From Streptomyces sp. NBC_01465 (GTDB lineage: Bacteria > Actinomycetota > Actinomycetes > Streptomycetales > Streptomycetaceae), in assembly GCF_036227325.1 (NCBI RefSeq), contig NZ_CP109467.1:8928001-8992000 (forward strand): a stretch of DNA of 64,000 nucleotides, written 5' to 3'. Shown one piece after another: positions 57,559 to 64,000 of this stretch (position 1 is the stretch's first letter; each line of letters opens with the position of its first letter). A program made the translations under genes and the position numbers. The notes under the pieces were generated by a model. That model saw only the letters and a program-made list of their open reading frames with translations, was not told the DNA's origin and did not search any database.

Positions 57559-57766
57559 CAGTCATTCGTTCCTTACGTCGGTATCGCGGTGGCCAGGTCT
57601 TCGGGCAAGGAGATCCGAATGGCGTTCTCGTTGCCGGTTGGGGGCAGCCATGGAGGCACTGCCCGAGGCCAGAGGGTGTGCCTCTCCACGGCATCACGTG
57701 CTGGTCAGGGCCTGTAGAGCCGTTCGACCTAGGCAGAGAGGCCCTTTGACCCGCAAAGCGAAACGC

Positions 57767-58441
57767 TCAGACGGCGAGGGCGTCGGTGATCCGTTCGAAG
57801 TCTTGTGGTGTGAACATGCCGCGGCTGATCGCTGCGTTCCTGCGCGTCTTCGGCGTCACCACGTTCGGGTACGACCTCAGCTCCGGGATCGCGATCGTCC
57901 ATACGTCCGCGATGCGCCCGAGAATGATCACTGCGTCGCGGGACATGGCACGGCGTACCAGGTCGAAGGTGAAGCTCTGCGAGGGAAGCGTGAACGGGAT
58001 TGGGCGCCACTCGGGCGAGTGGTAGCCGTGGAACTGCAGGGCGAGGACCGTCCTGGAGAGCTCCTCATAGCTGTGCCCGAGGGTGGTCAGTCCGCGCAAG
58101 GTCCTGCGCCACCACAGGCTCCCCGGGTGATCGGGCTCGGCACCCGACAGGAAGTGGTTCGGCGTTCCGCCGTCGGTGGCGATGTTGTGCAGGGTCCTTG
58201 GAGTGATCCCGGGGCGTGCGTAGGCGGCTGGGTCGCTTTCGCTCCGGCCCGGGTTCGCCAGGAGGGTGACCAGTGGGGCGTCATGCAGCCCGAGGAACGG
58301 TTCCGGCGGAAGCGCCAGGTCGAGCCGGTATTTCGGGTTCGCTCCGGTGGTCGTGGCCCTGAGGGCCTGCAAGTGGGGCAGATCTTCGGGGACCGCGTAT
58401 GGCGCCGTCCCCGTCACGCGAGCCCAGGGGTTGGACAACAT
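57767..58441 (-). CDS. Hypothetical protein, possible uracil-DNA-glycosylase-type fold
   Basis: 224 residues from ATG 58441; no good ribosome site, and the frame is open further upstream. 'APLVTLLANPGRSESD' recalls the LNPG motif of UDG-superfamily proteins, and 'LWWRRTLRGLTTLGHSYEEL' and 'RTVLALQFHGYHS' follow as in prokaryotic UDG-like proteins of unknown function; 'DAVIILGRIADVWTIAIPEL' would be the late strand. No clear catalytic Asp/His. Low certainty about the fold; the gene itself looks real. Confidence 0.5.
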   Translation of the reverse strand: MLSNPWARVTGTAPYAVPEDLPHLQALRATTTGANPKYRLDLALPPEPFLGLHDAPLVTLLANPGRSESDPAAYARPGITPRTLHNIATDGGTPNHFLSGAEPDHPGSLWWRRTLRGLTTLGHSYEELSRTVLALQFHGYHSPEWRPIPFTLPSQSFTFDLVRRAMSRDAVIILGRIADVWTIAIPELRSYPNVVTPKTRRNAAISRGMFTPQDFERITDALAV

Positions 58442-59089
58442 CGGATCTACCACCAACCACGCTGTCGCGACACGGCTCGGTCCTGGGAAAAGGCGTTGAT
58501 CGCCAAGAACCTGGGTCCACAACGGCGGCCCCCGGTGAGGCGAGCGAAGCAGGAGACGCGGCCAGGCTGAGGAATGTTCAGGCGGAGTGACATACGGACT
58601 GAGGCTTTCAGAGCGTTCGGTGAGAGGGGGACTCGAGCCTACGCAGCCCTCATGGCGGCCTACACCAAACAAGGCGTGACCCTCCCCACCGCGCGGACCG
58701 CGGTCTCTTGCGACGCGCCGACCATCTGCCCTGCCGCACGTGGGAACGGGAATCCCGTACGGGCACTGGCCTGCACCGTTGTGACCGCCTGTCCTGCGAC
58801 TCTTCGCGATAGGTGATACCAGGGTGCGCGGCCGACCTCGGGAATCTTGGGGAGCTGATCGCTCTACTTGGCGCCGGAAGGTCGTTCCTTGTTGGCACCA
58901 CGCCTATTTTCGGCCTGGATGACCCCCAGTCCCGCAAGGGAGTGCTGCTCAAAGCTGCCTTTGAGCAACTCAGAGTTTGTGGCATGCGCCGGTCTCGCGC
59001 CCCAGAGGGGCAAACTTTGCGAGAAATTCACTGATTTGCACTTGTATCCCCAGTTTCGTGCAGTTTCCTCCCGGAGTCGAGGTCGTTCC
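58442..59089. other. Gap before the fucosidase gene
   Basis: About 650 bp in which no frame combines a ribosome site with coding character; it holds the right copy of the 18-bp repeat. An in-frame ATG at 58868 exists for the fucosidase but would bury the signal peptide, so I do not use it. Confidence 0.45.
58766..58783. repeat. 18-bp direct repeat, right copy
   Basis: Exact copy of 56550-56567; see that entry. Confidence 0.5.
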
Positions 59090-60748
59090 GTGCCAGAGAG
59101 TCGAGCCACACACCCGCGGGTCGCAGCCTGCATCCTCCTGGGCCTCGCTGCGGCCTCGCTTCCCGGTCCCGCCACGGCCGACGGCAACCCGCACCTTCCT
59201 CCGTCTCCCGTGATCGTGCTCGCCCCCGGCGACTCTGCCGCCATGCTTGAGGCCAAGGCGGCGCACGTCGTACCGAGCGCCGCGCAACTGGCCTGGCAAC
59301 GTAAACAACTGACCGCGTTCGTCCACTTCACCACCCGCACGTTCGTCGACAAACCAGGGCCCGACGGCCGCCTGCCGGCCACCGTCTTCAACCCGACGAA
59401 CTTGGACACCGACCAGTGGGCCCGGGTATTCAAGGCGGGCGGCTACCGGCATGTCGTTCTCACCGTCAAGCACGGGGACGGCTTCCTCCTGTATCCGAGC
59501 GCGCACAGCACCTACTCGGTGGCACGGAGCCCGTACCGGAACGGGAAGGGCGATGTGCTGCGCGAGTTCACCAACTCGATGCACCGCGCGGGTCTTTCGG
59601 TCGGCTTCTACTTCTCGCCGCCCAACCGTCATGAACTCAACGTCGAGCGCAGCCGGTGGAAGCCGGGCTACCCGCGCTACGGGTACAGCGCGCTCAAGGG
59701 GAACCGCACCTGCCCGGTGCCCGCGCGACGGGTCGCGGGCAAGCCCTCGTTCTCCTTCCGGACCGATGAGTACAACTGCCTGTTCCTGCGCGAGTTGTAC
59801 GAGATCTTCTCCGGCTACGGGCCGGTCGCCGAGTGGTGGATCGACGAGAACGCCACCTCGCAGACCCCCGGCAGCACTCCCCGGGACGGGTACGCTCCGC
59901 CGCCCGGACTCCCCGGCGATCCCACTCAGCGCTACGACAATGCCGCCTGGTACCGGCTGGCCCGCGCACTCCAGCCCGCCATGCCGGTCTTCAACGGGTG
60001 GGGCATCCGGTGGGTCGGCAACGAGACCGGGTTCGCCCGGGTCGGCGGCGAGTGGTCCACCATCGCGGTGCGCAACAAGCCGGGCACCGGGGTGCCGCAA
60101 CTCGCGCCCGGCGGGGCACCCGGCGACCGTATGACCTGGGCGAAAGCCACCCGCCTGGTGTGGCTGCCGACCGAGGTGGACGTACCGATGTCGGCCGGCG
60201 GCAACTGGTCCTGGAACCCGGGACGGGAGCAGAAGTCCCCCGAGACGCTGTGGCACATCTACACCGCGTCGGTGGGGCGCAACGCCAGCCTGCTGCTGAA
60301 CTTCGGCCCGGACCGCACCGGCCGCATTCCCGCGGACCAGGCGGATCGCGCGCACGGGCTGAAGCAGCGGATCGACCGGGTCTTCGGCCGCGACCTGGCG
60401 GGCTCAGCGCCGGTCATCCTCTCCGCGCACCGAACGGTGATCGAGCGGCGGCTCCCCAGGCCCACAACCCTGAACTGGATCGGCCTGCGCGAGGACATCG
60501 CCCACTACGGCCAGCGCGTCGAGTCATACCGGATCGAAGCATGGGACTCACGGCGACGTGCCTGGCACAGACTGACCACGACCACCTGGAACGAGAAGGA
60601 CCAGGAAATCCCGGACCGCAACGAGCGGATCGGCTTCCAGCGCTACCAACACCTGCGCCGGCCGGTCACCACCGAGCGGGTACGCATCGTGGTCACCGGT
60701 GCGCGACGGACACCGCACATCTCGGCGCTCACCCTGCACCGGGACTGA
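59090..60748 (+). CDS. Secreted GH29 alpha-L-fucosidase
   Basis: 552 residues from GTG 59090, chosen because it places a signal peptide at the N-terminus ('VAACILLGLAAASLPGPATA' with cleavage after ATA/ADG). The GH29 barrel is recognised by 'KQLTAFVHFTTRTF', 'YRHVVLTVKHGDGFLLYPSA', 'GLSVGFYFSPPNRHEL' and 'GPVAEWWIDENAT', whose Asp is the probable nucleophile. 'MSAGGNWSWNPGREQKS' is another family landmark. The C-terminal ~110 residues form a beta-sandwich that may bind sugar. It removes alpha-L-fucose from glycans outside the cell. Stand-alone gene, unrelated to the conflict genes. Confidence 0.88.
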   Translation: MPESRATHPRVAACILLGLAAASLPGPATADGNPHLPPSPVIVLAPGDSAAMLEAKAAHVVPSAAQLAWQRKQLTAFVHFTTRTFVDKPGPDGRLPATVFNPTNLDTDQWARVFKAGGYRHVVLTVKHGDGFLLYPSAHSTYSVARSPYRNGKGDVLREFTNSMHRAGLSVGFYFSPPNRHELNVERSRWKPGYPRYGYSALKGNRTCPVPARRVAGKPSFSFRTDEYNCLFLRELYEIFSGYGPVAEWWIDENATSQTPGSTPRDGYAPPPGLPGDPTQRYDNAAWYRLARALQPAMPVFNGWGIRWVGNETGFARVGGEWSTIAVRNKPGTGVPQLAPGGAPGDRMTWAKATRLVWLPTEVDVPMSAGGNWSWNPGREQKSPETLWHIYTASVGRNASLLLNFGPDRTGRIPADQADRAHGLKQRIDRVFGRDLAGSAPVILSAHRTVIERRLPRPTTLNWIGLREDIAHYGQRVESYRIEAWDSRRRAWHRLTTTTWNEKDQEIPDRNERIGFQRYQHLRRPVTTERVRIVVTGARRTPHISALTLHRD

Positions 60749-60763
60749 GCCGCGGCAAGGGCA

Positions 60764-60892
60764 CGGTACGGGGGCCTGCAGCGGCTCGCCGCGTACATCG
60801 ACGACACCCGCGCCGCTACGTGGCCCCAGCCCGAGCAGCTGGCCCGTAACCGATCGGGGGCGCGCGCCCGTGAGGCTGGCCTTCTCCGGTGA
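60764..60892 (+). pseudogene. Coding-like scrap after the fucosidase gene
   Basis: An open stretch reads 'RYGGLQRLAAYIDDTRAATW' and 'PQPEQLARNRSGARAREAGL' to a stop, in good actinobacterial codon use but with no start. It looks like the C-terminal end of a lost gene, perhaps a carbohydrate enzyme; family not identified. Confidence 0.3.
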
Positions 60893-60973
60893 CAACCATC
60901 GCGACCAGGTGACACCTGTCTCGACCAGTCGCCTGTCCCTTTCGTGCGGGGACGTCCCACGGGCTACAGTAAT

Positions 60974-60989
60974 TCGTACAGGCATTCGA
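60974..60989 (+). promoter_or_regulatory. LexA (SOS) box candidate
   Basis: tcgtac-aggc-attcga fits the actinobacterial LexA site TCGAAC-N4-GTTCGA with one mismatch in each half. It sits 57 bp upstream of the chimeric DnaE2-PHP gene, and dnaE2 is a known SOS gene in actinobacteria, so the site was probably inherited with that gene's 5' end. Confidence 0.6.
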
Positions 60990-61046
60990 AAAAGTGGGGT
61001 GGGCGGTGTCCAGTCGTACGGAGCAGCGGGTGAACGGAGGTGCGCC

Positions 61047-62822
61047 ATGGGAGGCGGTTTTACCCATCTGCATGTCGCCTCCGGGTACTCCGCCCGCTAC
61101 GGCGCCGCCCACCCCGACCACCTGGTCCGCAGGGCCGCCGAGCGGGGCATGGGCGCCCTCACGCTGACCGACCGCGACACCGTCACCGGCACCGTCCGGT
61201 TCCTCAAGGCCTGCGCGAAGTACGGGGTGCGGCCGATCCTCGGAGTCGACATGGCCGTCGCCCCGTACACACCCCGCCAGAGCGCCGAGCGCCGACGGAC
61301 CCCGGTCCGTGGCGGAGCGCACGTGATGGAGCCGCCCCGGCGCATCACCCTCCTCGCCCAGACGGGTGCGGGGTGGGCACGGCTGTGCCGCCTGGTCTCG
61401 GCCGCCCACGCGGCCGCGGTCGGCGGGGCGCCGGTGCTGTCCTGGGACGACCTGAACACCCACACGGGCGAGGGCCTGCTGTTCCTGCTGGGCCCGGTCT
61501 CGGAGCCGGAACGCGCGCTGAGCGCGGGGCGCCCCGACCTGGCCGAGCAGCTGCTCGCCCCGTGGCAGCAGCTGGCGGGGGAGGCGCTGCGCCTGGAGGT
61601 CATCGACTACGCCCGCACCGGCACCGGACCCGGCTCGCTCCGGCTGGCCGGCCGGACCCTGCAGCTCGCCGACCACCTGAACATCCCCGCCGTGCTGACC
61701 GGGGCGGTGCGCTACGCGGACGCCGAGCAGCACCGCCTGGCCGACGTCCTGGACGCCGCCCGCCTGCTGCGCCCCATCGACCGCCGCCGCCTCGACCCGG
61801 GCGAGCGGTGGCTCAAAGACCCGCAGGCCATGGCCGCGTCCGCCGCGAGCCTCGCCGCCCTCGCGACACCCGCGCCGACCGCCGCCCACGACGACCTCAT
61901 CCACTCTCTCCTGCCAGGACCAATTCCACCTGCCGCAGATGGAGTTCAGGAGCTGGCGAAACTGGGCGCGCGGGTGTCCACGGTTCGCCGCCTGTTCTGC
62001 ACCTGCGACTACGCAGAGCTGCAACGCACCCTCCCCGCCCTGATCACCGACCTCCGCCACGAGGCAGCCGGCTCGACCGAAGCGACGGGGCTGCTGGCCA
62101 CCGCGTACCAAACCTCCGCCAGCCTGCTCCTCAAACTCAGCGACCACGGCAACGCCTGGCTCGCCGTCGGCCGCGCCATGGCCGAGGCCGAACGCTGCGG
62201 CGACCCGGTCATCCTGGCCTCCAGCGTCCGCGTCCACGCCCACCTGCTCGCCCGCGAGAAGCACACCTCCCAAGCGGTCACCCTGGTCCGGCACACCGCC
62301 GATCAACTCACCGGCGCCTACGACCAGCGCTCCCCGCGCTACCTCGCGGCCCTCGGCCTCCTGCTCCTGCGCGGCGTCACCGCGGCCAGCAACGGCGGAG
62401 ACCGCTCAGCCACCCAGGACTTCCTCACCGAGGCGAAAGACGCCGCCCGCTTCGTCACGCTCGACCGCTCCGACGCACGGGCCAACTTCAGCCCCACCAA
62501 CGTCGCCCTGCACGCGGTCAGCGCCGCAAACGCCTTCGGCGACGCAGGCGTCGCACTGGAGACCGCCGGCCCTCTCATGCGGCGCCACATCCCCGTACCC
62601 GAGCGCCGAGCCGCCCTCTGGGTCGAAGCCGCCCGCGCCTACACCCAACAAGGCCGCCTCACCGACGGCTACCAGGCCCTGCGCATCGCCGAGAGCTGCG
62701 CGGCCCAGGACGTCCGCCGCCCGGCCGTCCGGGAAATGATCGCCGACATGGCGGCCCGCGACCGCCGCCGTACCCTGCCGGAACTGCACCACTTCAGCCG
62801 TCAACTGGGAGTCCCCGCGTGA
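61047..62822 (+). CDS. Chimera: DnaE2-type PHP domain joined to TPR regulator tail
   Basis: 591 residues in one uninterrupted frame. Residues 1 to ~265 are the PHP domain of an error-prone DNA polymerase III alpha: 'FTHLHVASGYSARYGAAHPD', 'ALTLTDRDTVTGTVRFLKAC', 'ADVLDAARLLRPIDRRRLDP' and 'RWLKDPQAM'. The polymerase palm, fingers and tail are absent. From ~residue 285 on ('IHSLLPGPIPPAADG') the sequence is the TPR-like C-terminal half of a Streptomyces XRE-type regulator, normally followed by a flavoprotein gene as here. ATG 61047 has a ggagg site and a LexA box upstream. The junction is near 61840-61935. Either an active domain fusion or the scar of a deletion joining two loci. Confidence 0.75.
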   Translation: MGGGFTHLHVASGYSARYGAAHPDHLVRRAAERGMGALTLTDRDTVTGTVRFLKACAKYGVRPILGVDMAVAPYTPRQSAERRRTPVRGGAHVMEPPRRITLLAQTGAGWARLCRLVSAAHAAAVGGAPVLSWDDLNTHTGEGLLFLLGPVSEPERALSAGRPDLAEQLLAPWQQLAGEALRLEVIDYARTGTGPGSLRLAGRTLQLADHLNIPAVLTGAVRYADAEQHRLADVLDAARLLRPIDRRRLDPGERWLKDPQAMAASAASLAALATPAPTAAHDDLIHSLLPGPIPPAADGVQELAKLGARVSTVRRLFCTCDYAELQRTLPALITDLRHEAAGSTEATGLLATAYQTSASLLLKLSDHGNAWLAVGRAMAEAERCGDPVILASSVRVHAHLLAREKHTSQAVTLVRHTADQLTGAYDQRSPRYLAALGLLLLRGVTAASNGGDRSATQDFLTEAKDAARFVTLDRSDARANFSPTNVALHAVSAANAFGDAGVALETAGPLMRRHIPVPERRAALWVEAARAYTQQGRLTDGYQALRIAESCAAQDVRRPAVREMIADMAARDRRRTLPELHHFSRQLGVPA

Positions 62823-63376
62823 GCGATCAGCCCGACCAGCACACCAAAAGGCCCTTCCTGTACGTCGTCGTGTGCGCGTCCGGTATCGCCGGCGACGTCG
62901 GCACGCTCATCACGGCTGCCCAGGAAGCCAACTGGGACGTCGGCGTCATCGCCACCCCACAGGGCCTCAGCTTCATCGACGCCGACGCAGTCGAGACGCA
63001 GACCGGCTATCCGATCCGCTCGGCCTGGCGCTCACCCGGCGATCCTCGCCCGCTGCCGCCAGCCGATGCCATCGCCGTGGCCCCGGCCACCTTCAACACG
63101 ATCAACAAGTGGGCTGCGGGGATCTCCGACACTCTGGCACTGGGCATCCTGTGCGAGGCGTACGGATTCGGCATTCCGACTGCTGTCCTGCCATACCTGA
63201 ACTCCGCCCAGGCCTCCCATCCCGCGTACAGCCATAGCCTGGAGAGGCTGCGCGAGATGGGCGTACGGATCGGCTCGTACGAGCCCCACCGGCCAAAGGC
63301 TGGCGGTGGGGGCGATCGCTTCCGCTGGGAGGAAGCGATGGAGCTCATTACTCCGATGTTGTCCGCACAGTTGTGA
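62819..63376 (+). CDS. Flavoprotein (phosphopantothenoylcysteine-decarboxylase-like)
   Basis: 185 residues. 'RPFLYVVVCASGIAGDVGTL' is the FMN-phosphate strand-loop, 'WDVGVIATPQGLSFIDADAV' the second strand, and 'LPPADAIAVAPATFNTINKW' with 'AAGISDTLALGILCEAYGFG' are the PPC-DC/HFCD-family flavin-binding blocks. In Streptomyces such genes follow TPR regulators and are often of unknown substrate. GTG 62819 overlaps the chimera stop (GTGA), so translation is coupled to it and probably to the SOS promoter. Confidence 0.85.
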   Translation: MSDQPDQHTKRPFLYVVVCASGIAGDVGTLITAAQEANWDVGVIATPQGLSFIDADAVETQTGYPIRSAWRSPGDPRPLPPADAIAVAPATFNTINKWAAGISDTLALGILCEAYGFGIPTAVLPYLNSAQASHPAYSHSLERLREMGVRIGSYEPHRPKAGGGGDRFRWEEAMELITPMLSAQL

Positions 63377-64000
63377 TCACTTCCGTCGACCTTGTGTCGG
63401 TTTCGAGGCCTTTGTTTCCAATGGGAGCCGACGTTCTGCGTGATCATCCAGGCGATCGGCGTTGCCGGCGCCGCCCTTGGTTCATCGAATGCACCCGCAC
63501 CCTGTGTTTTGAGGTCGACGACGTACCGTCCGCGATCGCCCGGCCACCCTCGCGGTGATGCCCGTGCTCTGCGTGGCAGGGCCGTCGACTGTCGTCCGCG
63601 TCCACCGAGTGGATCATTCGCCCAGGGAATTGCTGATGAGATTGCCGCGACCGTCCACGACGCCGACGTGATCCTCGGCGAGCGGCCCCCGCGCGCCCTC
63701 GCCTACTTTTTTGGTGCACCGGAGTTCCGCGGCGAGTAGATCCACCGCCCGGAGCGCGAACGGCTCCTGGTCGTGGCCGCGTTCAGCCAATCCCGCTCGC
63801 TGGTCTCGCTGCCGTGCCGGTCCACCACGAACGGGGCTCGGGCAATGACGACCGTCTGTGTGTAGTGGAGCGTCACCAGGGCGGCCCCTTGCCGAGCTGC
63901 ACCATGGCAGCGCGAGGGCGATACCGGACAAGCTGGTCACGCTCGAGGGGGGCGAAGGGTTCAGAGCTGACTGCTCTCAACGGACATGTGCGTGCGTTCG
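63377..64000. other. Right end of the window, no supportable gene
   Basis: Short frames on both strands look like decayed coding DNA, e.g. plus-strand 'GIADEIAATVHDADVILGER' (about 63628-63687), but none has a start with a ribosome site or a recognisable family. Confidence 0.4.

Noticed and set aside
59833..60849. 338-residue frame overlapping the fucosidase gene
   Set aside because: Same-strand shadow in another frame, His/Arg/Gly-rich, no signature.
61040..62818. Upstream extension of the flavoprotein frame
   Set aside because: Runs out of frame through the chimeric gene; the flavoprotein fold begins at GTG 62819.
63614..63940. 108-residue minus-strand frame at the right end
   Set aside because: No ribosome site or recognisable family; may be decayed DNA.

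Overview
The window is high-GC actinobacterial DNA and almost certainly comes from a Streptomyces or close relative. It shows heavy use of GTG starts, ATGA/GTGA gene overlaps, a WhiB protein, DUF2637/DUF6461/DUF6093-type proteins, a Streptomyces-style regulator/ATPase pair and an FxsC-type TIR protein. Little of it looks like core chromosome. It reads as accessory DNA (conjugative element, plasmid or chromosome-arm island) carrying decayed phage genes, an insertion sequence and a dense series of conflict or defence genes. All functions below are inferred by reading the sequence; no database search was run.

Layout. 1-2633: DUF6415-like end, a two-frame IS630-type element (373-1542) and a MuF-type minor capsid gene. 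2643-9978: a block of non-phage cargo (GNAT, TPR regulator, HATPase, PhyH-like dioxygenase, methyltransferase, MFS exporter, degenerate kinase). 10090-11506: remnants of phage head-completion genes. 11524-18770: three-gene minus-strand STAND/TPR operon. 19210-20818: DUF6461 and WhiB. 21296-25300: tightly coupled TIR / CHAT protease / alpha-beta hydrolase operon. 25524-27442: an unknown gene plus a frameshifted NADAR-domain gene. 28350-30554: a Fic protein and a Fic-type toxin-antitoxin pair. 30667-32665: glycosyltransferase, unknown gene, dead secreted-protein gene. 32837-43950: T4SS-like conjugation operon (TcpC/VirB8-like, VirB2-like, PrgI-like, VirB4-like, VirB6-like, NlpC/P60 hydrolase), a sigma-like protein and a DUF2637 protein, with repeat arrays between. 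44530-45975: HTH/PLD-like regulator and a frameshifted gene. 46051-53693: four-gene plus-strand operon WD40 / alpha-beta hydrolase / caspase-STAND NTPase / WD40. 53866-58441: debris and small genes (TPR scrap, truncated zeta toxin, HNH nuclease, zinc-ribbon protein, possible UDG-fold protein). 59090-60748: secreted GH29 alpha-L-fucosidase. 61047-63376: in-frame chimera of a DnaE2 PHP domain and a TPR regulator tail behind a LexA-like box, followed by a flavoprotein.

Most interesting biology. Two operons on opposite strands each couple a caspase-fold protease (CHAT in one, C14 in the other) by start/stop overlap to an alpha/beta hydrolase, and add a sensor or NADase-like partner (TIR in one; STAND and two WD40 propellers in the other). 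In the plus-strand operon the usual caspase-STAND-WD40 polypeptide appears split in two at the STAND/WD40 boundary, and a second WD40 paralogue carries the same N-terminal tail, which suggests exchangeable sensors. A NADAR gene beside the TIR operon suggests NAD/ADP-ribose metabolism, but it has an apparent one-base slip in a run of seven Gs. I regard these as candidate abortive-infection-type systems; this is inference, not demonstrated function.
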